Of a DNA stretch of 32,993 bases, positions 1 to 10,500 are shown piece by piece. The position numbers and the translations under genes are program-made. The notes beneath the pieces are model-generated. The model saw only the letters and a list, made by a program, of their open reading frames with translations, was not told where the DNA came from and ran no database searches. The stretch's first letter is position 1, and each line of letters opens with the position of its first letter. This DNA is from Hypsibius dujardini. Lineage: Eukaryota > Tardigrada > Eutardigrada > Parachela > Hypsibiidae. The stretch is taken from NCBI GenBank assembly GCA_001579985.1, contig LRSR01009580.1, positions 1-32,993 on the forward strand, written 5' to 3'.

Positions 1-457
1 AGAAACTGACCAAATTTGACGGCGATTCAAGTAGCATCAAAACGTAAAACTGTTCCGTTGTGCGTAGCTTCGGTACGTCGTATGGGTTGCCGTCTTCAAT
101 AGCGTGAAAGATCACGGCAGAGCTTGCGTTCACAAGGGTCCGATCGTCGGTCGCGACGCAGTTTTGGACGTTACAGCCGCTGAAATTTTGCCTCAACGCA
201 GGTGGACCGTGTTGTCCGTCCAATGTTTCCCCGAAAAACTTTGTCCAAAACAAAATAATCTTCTTACTCGACGTTGAGTCCTCCTGTTCAACAGATGATT
301 TATCATTTAACAGCGAAATAGATTGTAGATCGGGGCCTGGGGAAGTGTGAAAAATTCGAAACTGATCCACAATCGTAAGCGCAGCCAGGAAAGCTACGCA
401 GAGCATACATAATTTTTTCACGAAGCCGTTTCCGGTCTTGATATTTCCATCAACCAT
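1..457 (-). CDS. Alpha-1,3-fucosyltransferase, N-terminal part (cut by window edge)
   Basis: The minus strand is open from an ATG at 457 to the window edge, giving 152 residues with no stop. It has the layout of a type II Golgi glycosyltransferase: a short cytoplasmic head with KK at 14-15, a membrane anchor at about 16-30, a low-complexity stem, then a globular domain from about residue 66. The domain shows features of the family GT10 N-terminal region: IILFWTKFFG (67-76), two cysteines at 95 and 100, TDDR (103-106), AVIFHA (114-119) and LESPSN near the end. GT10 enzymes move fucose from GDP-fucose to N-acetylglucosamine in glycans. The GDP-fucose-binding half would lie beyond base 1, so activity cannot be judged here. 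Confidence 0.85.
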   Translation of the reverse strand, partial: MVDGNIKTGNGFVKKLCMLCVAFLAALTIVDQFRIFHTSPGPDLQSISLLNDKSSVEQEDSTSSKKIILFWTKFFGETLDGQHGPPALRQNFSGCNVQNCVATDDRTLVNASSAVIFHAIEDGNPYDVPKLRTTEQFYVLMLLESPSNLVSF

Positions 458-507
458 GTCGCGTGGCGGGAGTTCATTCACTTTTGAAAGACCCTGTGTT
501 TTTCTTA

Positions 508-542
508 TGAGAGAAAGAGAGTGAGAGAAAGAGAGTGAGAGT
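508..542. repeat. GA-rich microsatellite
   Basis: Two and a bit copies of a 14-bp unit (GAGAAAGAGAGTGA) lie about 50 bp upstream of the fucosyltransferase start codon, so probably in its 5' UTR or promoter. Confidence 0.8.
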
Positions 543-1615
543 TCGCGGATGATTTTCTCTCGTTGCAAACACAGAGTTGCAGCCTTCCGGGCAAAACCAC
601 TACGACCGACCTCACAAACTGTCGACTCATCCTTCACTCAGTCTGCCGCGGTGTCGAGTTGCGATGTGTTACAGCCGAGAACCAATGTTGCCGATTTTGT
701 TGTCCAAACGTAAAGCATTTACTCCTGGCGAAGAAAGTACAGCTGTACCGTGCAGAAAGGAGTGCATGGACGTTGCCAAATTATTCACAGTAAAAAAACT
801 TAATCTTCTATCACATTTTGGCATTTCACAACATTTCTTCATCATCACTATCTCGGTTTTGCTAGTCTGAAAATTTAAGAGAAACACTTGCTCAGTTTTG
901 AATTGTAAGGCAAGTTTATCAATTTGGGGAGCACGGGGCAGGGTATAAAACCGTGGTCAATTCAAAGGGTCAATTCAATTCATAAAAACGTGTTCACGTA
1001 CGTGTTTTTAGAAGCTCTCAATTTAAAATTAGTTTTCTACCCTGTTGTGCAACTTCTTGTGCTTTCCTTTGAAGATTCAGCAATAAATCTATTTGGTTTC
1101 ATGCGATGGCGGGATTGTTTGATCGACGCGGTTCTCGACAAGAAAAAAACGATAGAGTGAACAGCTAAAACCCGGGATCTGGGTTATTCCTTATTCCTGA
1201 GGACCTTATTCCTGTACCGGGACAAGAAGACACTTGTTCGGCTCTCAGGCATGAATCCTATTTCAAGAATCAGTGGTGTTAACAACCCTGTATCGAAATA
1301 AAGTAGCATCGGTTCTCGGGGGGGGGGGGAGAAGGAATGCAAAAAAGGGATATCCAATAACCAGTAATGGATTGACCGTTGAGCCCTCCCGGCAGATAAG
1401 GCCCCACGGATAACTCTCACAATTTCAATCAAACAATCAATCGACGGTACAAAACAGCAGGTCTATTGAGACAATTGCCAACTTTGAAAATTCACCGACA
1501 ATAAGTTTTTTTAGCTTGACCGGCAAATACATTTTTATATTTATTACTAAATTAGGTCTCAATGAAAGAAATATTTTAGAACGGTTCTGAATTCGACAAC
1601 TGAAAATGTTCCAAA
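543..1615. other. Intergenic stretch without a recognised gene
   Basis: Only short open frames with no family resemblance occur here, and they overlap on both strands. A run of 12 G lies at 1318-1329. Nothing else could be supported. Confidence 0.5.
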
Positions 1616-1616
1616 G

Positions 1617-2290
1617 TCAGACTAGCTTTCAGGCTGGAAACTGTAATAAACCTGTAAAAGGACTCGAATCAACCTGGTTTTAAGCTGTCTTTTCGACACA
1701 ATGTAGCCTAGTATATAGGCATGTTCTCTTAAACATTCATGAAGATCATACCATTTTGCATAAAAAGCAACCAATTCGTCTGTTGTTGAATCACGTGAGT
1801 ACTAGTAGTATGAGACATAAGAGGATTTGTGTTCCTGTTTTGCTGTTGCTGTCTGGAAACTCCGCAAGCCCACAATGGAAATGACATCTTATATCTCATC
1901 CGTGTAACTTTCCCAAAGTTCGCCAACTTACCGCTTTAGCTGGAATCTTGGTCTTATATTTCGGCACTGTTGGTTAAGTTTTTGCTTCCAATTGGAATGT
2001 AACTTGGGCAAATTCCCGTACACTAATCGATCATTCCCATAAATGGAATATATACGGTCTATAAAAGACGCGCCCATATGGCATTGCAATGATTGGCCGA
2101 ATCGCTGAAAAAGACAGGGTGGAAAAAGGGTTGAACCAGGATGGAAACAAGCATGATGCAGGACCCTTGCTGAATTCCCAGAGGGACCTAAGCTGTATCC
2201 AGCCTGCAATTCAGCCAGATCAACCAGTGTCATATATAGACTGGAAAGCATAGAACATTCCAGTTTCTTCTCGACATAGTTTGGCATGCC
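1617..2290. repeat. Dispersed repeat family R1, copy A
   Basis: This stretch aligns along most of its length, in the same orientation, with 13515-14450. Shared blocks include the segment ending in ATGTAGCCTAG (near 1700), a block around 1870-2100 and the block ACTGGAAAGCATAGAACATTCCAGT (near 2239-2265), itself a small inverted repeat. Both copies have CTATAAAAG (about 2059), a TATA-box-like core. Copy A lacks about 200 bp present in copy B. No shared reading frame is kept, so it looks like a non-coding mobile repeat. The family is not recognised. Confidence 0.65.
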
Positions 2291-2412
2291 GGGTACAGTT
2301 AGCACACCTCTAATGCATCCGACATAAAACAGTAGACCCGGCATGGTGCTCCAACAACACGGCAGAATTATCGGTCAAATCAAACTCAGACAAAGTAATA
2401 TCGTATCGAGTA

Positions 2413-2727
2413 TGAGGATGAGGTAAGGGCACTGGCATGGCCCACTTGACTTTCCCGTACCCTGGAATGGACCACCGGGCGGCAGGGGGCGCTCTGTCGC
2501 AAATTAGTTACTACGTAGTCAGCGACCTCTACAGTGGACTTTTCGTCCAATGGAGCTTTTTATTTCTCTTTTTTTAAACATGTTCCCACAATTTGTTTTC
2601 ATATCTGATACGTGTTCCACCGAATTATCGAATATTCTTTGTCGCTTAGAACTTTAGTGATAGCCAAAACTCGTGTGGAAGTTCGGATTCCAGGGTGGCC
2701 CATTCCAGTGCCCTTACCTCACACAGA
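2413..2727. repeat. Fold-back (MITE-like) inverted repeat element
   Basis: A perfect 17-bp inverted repeat (TGAGGTAAGGGCACTGG at 2419-2435 and its complement at 2705-2721) is extended by imperfect matches ending in CCCTGGAAT. The left arm carries about 14 extra bases. The spacing of about 300 bp and the lack of coding content fit a non-autonomous DNA element. Confidence 0.65.
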
Positions 2728-2981
2728 TAGATACCTCATGAAAACGCCAGAAATATTGCGCGAAAATGATATTGATATGTCTGAGCATGGAGCACGTATA
2801 TGATTGATGGTTCCTTGGTCTTCACAGTGCCCACATACAACATGAACTGGTACTTTGCATTGTCATATTGAGAAATCGTAGTAGTTGTTCAATCAGGTGG
2901 GGGGGGGGAGGGGGAACATAACATTAGTAATGGACTGTTACGTTGTGCTGTTTCGGTGAATCATTTCAGGAGCAGTGACAC

Positions 2982-4028
2982 CTACGGCCGAGGCCGCTGC
3001 TGTACCGGTGTCTTTCGTAATTTGTCCAAGGCCACGACAAACAGTATCGGGTCAACGACGGTTTCACACGAGTAAACCAACCCGGCGACCTGGTAAAACG
3101 TATGATTCCAAAATTTTGGAACGAACCCCACCAGAAGGTAGTAAATGAGGTCAGGTGCGGAGCAGACGATCACGCTCGCTGTCATTGCTGTGAACACCAA
3201 GTACTTGTTCGACGCTTTACGCTGTCGCGTATCATTTCCGATGACAATTCTTGTCTGTGACCGTGGGCAACCATCAGTGCCTTCAGTGGGGATAACGTGA
3301 CCTTGGTTTGCCGCGGTAGAGCGATCACTCAAGCGCTGTGGAGCTGTACGTCTCTTGCGATCGCGATGAGCTTTACTGGCCATCACCACAGGGAAGGACA
3401 GAACGATGCCACAGAGCGGGACGATGAACATGACAATATCTGCCACGTTCGCCCAAGCTCCATGCGCGTTGTGGTTGAACCTACAACCGTAGCTCCTCAC
3501 GTCGAGGCGATAGTGCAGGGTGTCTATCAACAAGTAGGAGCCCTCTGCAACGTGAATGTAGATCCACATGATAACGCATATCATCACGGTGGTCCGGTTT
3601 GTATGAGCCGTTCGGAAGGATATTGGATGGACAATGGCCCATGCGCGATTGATGGAGATCAGGGCATGAATGTGAATGATGCCGGCATTGAGAATGGCCA
3701 AACAATACATGTAGAGGGTACATGCTGGGCCGCCCAAATGCCAACCGTAAGGATAGAGGTTCGAAATGACTGACAACGGGTACTGCGTGAACAGGCAAAT
3801 GATGTTCACCCCCAGCAGATTGATGACGTAAATGTCAAAGGGGGTGCTCGAGTGCCGCTTCTTGATGAAGAGGAATAACGCGCCGGCATTGAAGATGAGA
3901 CCGAGAATGCTTATACAAAGAAAAAACACAGGCGTCAATGACCACGTCAGTTTTAGTTCTTCCGAAGGAGAGGTTTGATTAGCAAGAGTAAGGTTTGTGA
4001 TTGATGGGGCTGAGCTGTTAGAATTCAT
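2982..4028 (-). CDS. Class A (rhodopsin-like) orphan G protein-coupled receptor
   Basis: A single-exon frame of 348 residues when started at the ATG at 4028; an upstream in-frame ATG at 4103 would add 25 residues. I prefer 4028 because the N-terminus is then short, hydrophilic and carries three N-glycosylation sites (N4, N12, N17). Seven hydrophobic segments lie at about 31-54, 63-86, 102-124, 146-168, 192-216, 277-301 and 313-334. The disulfide cysteines are present (C103 at the top of TM3, C182 in loop 2). The third intracellular loop is long and basic. Signature motifs are changed: NRAW at 127-130 where D/ERY is usual, CSAPD at 289-293 where CWxP is usual, and DPILF at 326-330 for N/DPxxY. 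It is a plasma-membrane receptor of unknown ligand, probably from a divergent lineage-specific group. Confidence 0.88.
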   Translation of the reverse strand: MNSNSSAPSITNLTLANQTSPSEELKLTWSLTPVFFLCISILGLIFNAGALFLFIKKRHSSTPFDIYVINLLGVNIICLFTQYPLSVISNLYPYGWHLGGPACTLYMYCLAILNAGIIHIHALISINRAWAIVHPISFRTAHTNRTTVMICVIMWIYIHVAEGSYLLIDTLHYRLDVRSYGCRFNHNAHGAWANVADIVMFIVPLCGIVLSFPVVMASKAHRDRKRRTAPQRLSDRSTAANQGHVIPTEGTDGCPRSQTRIVIGNDTRQRKASNKYLVFTAMTASVIVCSAPDLIYYLLVGFVPKFWNHTFYQVAGLVYSCETVVDPILFVVALDKLRKTPVQQRPRP

Positions 4029-5480
4029 TTTTGAAATCACGCGAAGGCAAAGGCAGTTGAGCCAAAATACGACAGTCCTCGGCGAATTTCGGTTGCGATA
4101 CATCTGAGATGTTTTTGGATCGTCCTTTATAGCTAAGCAAGATCGGGAATTTAAGACCAAGATCTACACTATAGAAGGAGCAGCATCATCCGATGTCTCT
4201 GCTTTCGTGTAACCTATTATGGATGGTAGTCATTATCTTTGTCTAAGGTTATATACTCTCGGCATTAAGGAATTCAACCTCCCGTCTGGGAAGATCTCGT
4301 GGACTTGTTAATTGCTAAAATGATCTACAGACCGGAATCTGCAGAGTCTAATCGCAGATGAAGGCCAACTGAATATGCGGAAATGTAAAAGGGAATGTGT
4401 AATTGAAGTTCTTCCGGACAACGGCCACTCCTCGCACATATCTTCGAAACATGAACCTGAAGGGTTACGCCAGTTACTGAGTCCATCTGCGTGGATTAAT
4501 TAAATTTATCAGCATGATTTTACCCAGAATTCTAAACGTTCTCGTGACCTTATCCGCCCGAAAAATTCTGGATGACCCTTGAAATTTGTCAATCTTTAAT
4601 CTAGACAGGCATGTTAACTACCTTGATGCTTGGGCGTGATTTGCTCCTTCACTACTCAAAGAAATAAAGTTTCTACACTTCAGAACTTCGACAGAGCCTC
4701 GATCAAACGTGCCGAAACACAACACGAATGGCATATCTACATACTATAACCACACGAGTTCGAAAGCAACCCTGATTCGCAGGTTGATTCATTTTTATAT
4801 TTTTTAACAAGCTTTTAATTCTACATAACTATTCAATGATCGAATTTTGTCCTGGTCTTCAATATGCAACGCACCTTGCGTCGTGCATACGGTCTTTCAA
4901 TTGCTTCATCACTTTCTGTTCAACGATCTTATCCTGATGCACAATCTTCTGGTACTCGAGCTTATAAAGTTAGACATCTTGGAAGAATCTTTTCCTATCG
5001 GATTATTTACGTTTCAGACATCTGCTTGCATTGATTTTTCATTAACAAATCTATTAATTTGTTCCACTTTTCGCAAAAAAAAGCGTTGTTCTTTATTTTG
5101 GTCGCGTTATCTGGAGTTTCTTTTCTGTCTGAATTGACTACGAACAATTCTCAAACGTAAATAATATTTAACGTCAGTTTAGATAAAGGGTTCTCCGTTT
5201 TTTTTTGGTTTTCGCTATTTATGCAATTCTGGTCGCTGTTGTCTCAGAGGCGTGGTTCACGTTGTGTCTTTGAATAATTAAACAAGACGATACTTCATTG
5301 TTATTCGTCTATACTTCATGAGATTCAACGATAACAGTTTAGTTGAGCAATGGCTGAATGGCGGGAGAATTTTTCTGACGAATTGTAATTGACAATTCTG
5401 GTGAGATCTGGCGGAGATTTCGTCAGATACTTTTCAAAGATTTCTGGAGCGAACTGCCGGATTTCTCACCCAACACTCAT
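4029..5480. other. Intergenic stretch, AT-rich, no recognised gene
   Basis: Lies upstream of the GPCR, so it should contain its promoter, but I cannot place one. An AT-rich open frame at 4847-5137 has no family resemblance. A small perfect hairpin (GAATTGT, 5-base loop, ACAATTC) occurs near 5382-5400. Confidence 0.4.
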
Positions 5481-5860
5481 GGCTAGGGGCTGGGCAAACA
5501 GACAAAATGCTGTTTCTCAGGTTCGATCCCAAAATTTGGCTTTTTGTCCCTGACAAACTTGTGGGGGGGTCTGATTTTCAGGATTTCAAAACATTTTCAA
5601 AAACATCAAATTTGGACCGTTCTTGAATGTTTTGAACATCCCATTTGTATTCGCTAATAGTAAGATTATCTTAAACTTCACCAAGTTTCAAACTTAAACG
5701 AAATACTGATGTTTTCGGTTTTGGAATTCCGGGCCTCAGGAAATCAGACCACTAGACTCCCACAAGTTTCAAATTATCAGGGATAAGAGACCGAATCTTA
5801 GGTTCAGTCTTGAGAAATCAAACATGCATTTTGGCCCTCTGTCCAGCTGCTGGCCCTACC
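5481..5860. repeat. Long-armed fold-back (MITE-like) element
   Basis: The left arm (about 5481-5582) and the reverse complement of the right arm (about 5730-5860) align over more than 100 bp with small gaps. Shared landmarks are CAAAATGC, TTTCTCA, the core TCCCTGA, ACTTGTGGG and GGTCTGATTT. The middle is unrelated AT-rich DNA. This is the signature of a non-autonomous element with long terminal inverted repeats. Confidence 0.7.
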
Positions 5861-6045
5861 GTAAGGATCCTGATTCCGACTTGGAAGTACCCTAAACGAG
5901 TCTCTGATCAAAGACCCAGGTAGTCTCGAAACTGTTTGATTCCTCTTCATGAATGTATAATGTTACTTGGCATGTCTAAGGGGACTGCCACGTAATCAGG
6001 GTTGCTTCAATTATGTCCAGTCAGAGCTGGATGGTGAAAAAATAC

Positions 6046-6660
6046 CAAGCAAAATATAATTGTGGCAATCAGACGCAGAAGGTGCAGCAATTTCCACAAA
6101 ATGCAGACGGTTATTGGAAGACATTTGATCATGTTCCTTCGCGCGAGGCAAATTATCTTTGACCAAAGCAAACAGATCATGCAAAGGGTTCCAAACGATA
6201 ACGCATCATAGATGACGGATGCCCTGCTGCCTCTCCGATGATACCGTGCGCTGTTCCGATTGCTGAAGCTAATTTTGGCAGCTCTCGAGTTCCGCGTTCT
6301 CGTTAGTCCGTTATCAAATTGTCTTCGCAGACTCACATCCGACTCGTTGACGCACACGTCTGATTGGGAACAGTCATGGGGGAAATAATTAATCTGTAAT
6401 TGGATCACATCAGCTCAAATTATTGGTAACAAAAGCATACACGTGCTTGAACCTAAACACAGCTGTCTGCTAGCAGTTCGCACCGATGCTCAAATTAGCG
6501 CGGAATGACGAAAAATCAGCAGAAGAATTCCGAGAAACATGCCAATGTGACATCAGGCGAGGAATTGGCGGGAAAATGGGTGTGGCAATGATGCGGACCA
6601 AAAGTGAACGGAGAACCTAAAATGTCTCCGGTTTATGCTTTGTTTATAGAGCTAATTTTA
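6046..6660. repeat. Dispersed repeat family R2, copy A
   Basis: Highly similar, in the same orientation, to 21778-22215. The best block (about 6275-6425) includes GAGTTCCGCGTTCTCGTTAG followed by more than 100 nearly identical bases. Copy A has two internal blocks (about 6168-6265 and 6428-6500) that copy B lacks. A 133-codon open frame on the minus strand (6007-6408) is not kept in copy B, so coding is doubtful. It lies about 0.9 kb downstream of receptor 1, while copy B lies about 1.1 kb upstream of receptor 2, so the pair brackets the receptor cluster. Confidence 0.75.
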
Positions 6661-6852
6661 CGCCAAGCGAACAGCAAGTGCGTCATCTATCTTCAATTCA
6701 CTGAGCAACCCTCTTCTTTGCACACAACAAAAATGTTGATGCACTGTTCTCCTTTCTCACAATCCGTTCACTTTTCATAAAAACGGTTGAAGCCGTTCCT
6801 AATTGCTTCCGACGGAAGTATTGTGAACCTTAAAAATAGAATAACTACCATT

Positions 6853-7260
6853 TGAACAAGCCAACAGCCCTTCGAACAGGCCAGCTTTCTGAAACACCGC
6901 TCACTTTCCGGAACCAGCGCTCACTTTCTGTACACACCATTTACCCTCCAGAGAAGCCGGCCAACTTGCCGTCACACCATTGATCTTTTAGACACACCCT
7001 AGTTTGCCCCAACTACCCTGAACGGTCAATATTGCCGTTGACCCTCTGTACATATCGTCCATCTTCCGTTCAAGCCGTTAACCTTCCAGAGACACCATAA
7101 ACTTTCCAAACGCTCCGTTAACTATTCCGAAACTCCCTTAACCTGAACGCTACGTCAATTTTGCGCAGACTCCGTCAACCTTTCGGAATCATAGTAAACC
7201 CATCGTTTACACTCACCACCTTTCGGTCAGGCATATTACCGTCAAGCCGAATATCACTAC
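6853..7260. repeat. Degenerate tandem array with a period of about 20 bp
   Basis: About 20 successive units of 17-21 bp can be laid out by eye, for example GAAACACCGCTCACTTTCCG, GAACCAGCGCTCACTTTCTG, AGACACCATAAACTTTCCAA and ACGCTCCGTTAACTATTCCG. A rough consensus is gAcaCCgttaACcTTcCg. The units are strongly diverged but keep their phase over about 400 bp. The array begins roughly 270 bp beyond the stop codon of receptor 1. Confidence 0.7.
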
Positions 7261-7529
7261 TGACTCCAAACTCGGGAAATGCGTCTTTTTTGCTTCTTTT
7301 TTTTCAATCGATTTTTAATGCAAAACGATATAATAAAGGCAGACTAACATGAATGTTTTGAATGCGCGGTCTGAGAACCAAATAATGAGAACACTGCGTT
7401 ATTCAACTAAAATGTCCAAAACAAGTCAGACTCAAAAAATTTTTGCGGCTTCCCCTCGCATCAAATCCATACGTGGCTATGTTGGCCATTATCAGCTTCC
7501 ATATCGCTTGCTGGTTCTTTGAAAACATT

Positions 7530-10500
7530 TCACATCAACATCATGGAAAATCGTCGAACGATAAGAGGCAACAGGAGTCTTTCGTCGACTATCCAGTGAT
7601 TCACTGTCAAGTAATATCCGTACCCAAACCTATCAACAAAAAGTGTTTACCATATCAATAGTGATCGTGTCAATTCATAATCCAGGCTACACCGACATGT
7701 GTTTGTTATATACATATATATGTCTTGTATTCCACAATCAATATACATGCCTCATCCAGTAAATGAAAACTGCAAACAGTCCGACCAGAATGAGACTAAT
7801 TGGCAGCGAAACATGGAGCACTAAAAACCCGTTTGAAGTTTTTAAAATATAGCAAATGTTTTCATAACTAAAAATGGTTGCGGTACTTACCAATACTCGA
7901 CTTGGTCCCACAGTTCCAGGAATCCCCATTGTATCCACAAGCAGGCCTATTGGGAGGAGGCCACGGTTTTCCTTGCGTCCAAATGATGTCACGCATAATT
8001 CGTGTTTCAGCGGATTTTGTCGACATATAAACAAACGGCTGAGAAAAAAATAGACAAAACTGGATCATGCCATTTTGGAAGTTTCCACGTTTTCCGGTCT
8101 TGAAACTGGAAATGTTTGCGCGTTTTTACCGTAAAAGTTTGCTTTTGCATGTCGTAATAAGACAGTATCAGGTCGATGGTCCGTTGCCCATGACCGTCAA
8201 TCTCAATGCTCCCCACATCGGTTTCGAAGGTGTTGTTGATAAACATTCGAGTCAAATGGCTCCCATCGCGAAGGCTGGCAGGGCCGTATAACGACAGAGA
8301 CGCATTCAGGACCTGCAGAAACAGAGCGGTGGATACTGAATAATAATTCGATTGTTCTGACAAGGAACTGCTCGCTACATGTCGCCTATCGAGTTTGAAG
8401 GTACCATTTTAAAGGTATGAATTTTCTTTATCGATTGATACCAAAAGCTAGGGCTCGGCAGTTGAATCGGGTGAACAATTTTCAAACTACGTGAGCTCCT
8501 CCTACTCAGTATGTAGGGAAATTAAAACATTGATTGAACGATTGTAATCGATAAAAAAGAGAGGCAGTAAATGTTTCGGCTGTTTCAACTGCGAGAGTCG
8601 TTCAATCAAGCAGCGGCTTCTCATTGACATCAAAGGGAGAAGAGGAGTGTGATAAGTTTGCAATAAGTGTGCCCAGTTCAAATTCTGAGCCCTAGCTTTC
8701 GGTATCGGTCGACAGGACAAATTCTAGGCTTTGGAATGGTACCTTTAAAATGTTTCGGAATAGGCTACCAGTAGCGAGATTTCTCTTGTGAAATGGAAAT
8801 GAAAATGTTTAATCGAACCTGGGCGAATATTTCAACAGAGAGGTACGAGGCAATAACGTTGGGCATTGGCTAGAATTAGGAAACCCGGTTAGGCTATATG
8901 GTCGCGCTAGAAAGTGCCCCAGACGTGTTAAGTAATTATGGGTACTTCACAATACCAGGTTGCCCACGGAGAGTGTTAAGTTATAGTCAACCAACGCTCG
9001 CCGTAAAATGTCAGTTGCATTCAGTCGACTTGTTTGCGGTAGGGTGTCGTTATAGTCCACAGGCCGGATGACCAACAGCGAGGGAAAGGCCTTTTTAGCA
9101 ATCTGTAGCAAGTAAACATGTCAGGTACTAACCAAGTCATCATGATGTTTTCTGCTCCTTTTGCTGAGGTTTCGTTATGTTTTAGGTTTACCTCGTCGTC
9201 CCCGTCGCCATATTTCCAATCAAGGCGACCGTAAAGGGGGGCATTGAGAAAATTTTCAACCGTTATGTACACCTGCAAGTAAAAGTGCGTCTCATTTTGT
9301 ATTATCTGCGGTTAGGACTAGTGAGTAAAGTTTAAGGCAAGTTAGCCCGACACTTTTCAATTCATGCCAGTTTGTTATGAGTTGTTGGTTCAGTAGTTTA
9401 AACACCACCTGAACAACACTGCAACGATGCGACTGTTTTTCAACCATCATTAAAAAGCTCACTGGAAGTTAACAATTTTTAGACCTGTATGTGACGGCTG
9501 GGTCGCACTGCCTGGCGCCCCAACCATCAAATGTCCTATACGGCTTGCCATTTAATCTCACATCGCCCTAAGCCATTGTAACTCGTTTCAAGCAGTCTTC
9601 GACTGCATTGTGTGACTCTTGTCATCAGCCATCTGTGTTACAGCAAACACATCGCGTCTCTCCTGAGAAACCCATTTGGTTACCAGCATTCCAGATTTTA
9701 ATCTCATCCCCTGTAGTAATACTTCATCCCGTGAATATTCCGGTTTACAATCGCGTCCAGACATTCACAAAACAAAAGGCGCTTCTTGTTAGTCGCTAAT
9801 TGGTCTCCTGACTTGTTCAGGTCAGAGGTGTGCCTACGGAAAGCTCTCAACAGACACATCGCTTGTGTACCTCGACTGATAAATCTTGACATCACACTTC
9901 TTATTGTTTTTGTCTGCCCCCCCCCCCAACGATATGGTGGGTGCTGGCACGAATGTTTGATCCTTCAGGTTAGGACGGTAATGACTGATTCTCAGAGATG
10001 CTACCAATATTGAACTGGAACGGTGTGTTTGCTTTTGATTTTGCTTCATTCTGTTAGCTATACAAAACCAGAAAGCTACGCTGACTGAGCTAGAGCCACG
10101 CTTTTTATTTCAAGCAGTCTGTGCTCTAACGCAGTCGGCCTAAAATTCTGGCCATGTATGTAGCATAGCGAAGCATGACTCAGTTTTTTCCTCCTTCAAT
10201 TCGTGTCACTCTTCTGGATGTCAAGAGCACGAGTGATGTCGCTCGTACTCCCCATCTCATTTCAAGTGAGCTGCATGTGTGGTCACACTTCTAACGGAGA
10301 AACCGCAGTCCTAACTGCGGCACATTCCATCTTCGAAGGTGGTCGCCACGGCAACCAGTAAATGACTAAAACGAATCCCATAGTAAGTTATTCCAATGTT
10401 CTATTAATCGGTGGAGTACGGAACGCAACGCTGCAACGTCAACGGGTAGTGTTGTAAATGCGGTCATGACCTTTGAAACACAGGTGTTTTCGACCCTTTA

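Noticed and set aside
1928-2344. Minus-strand open frame of 138 codons
   Set aside because: Lies inside repeat R1 and is not kept in the second copy at 13515-14450; no family resemblance.
3297-3773. Plus-strand open frame of 158 codons
   Set aside because: Antisense shadow of the GPCR coding sequence; no own signature.
4847-5137. Plus-strand frame of 96 codons
   Set aside because: Leucine/phenylalanine-rich translation of AT-rich DNA with no family resemblance.
6007-6408. Minus-strand open frame of 133 codons with hydrophobic C-terminal part
   Set aside because: Lies in repeat R2, and the frame is not preserved in the R2 copy at 21778-22215, so it is probably chance.
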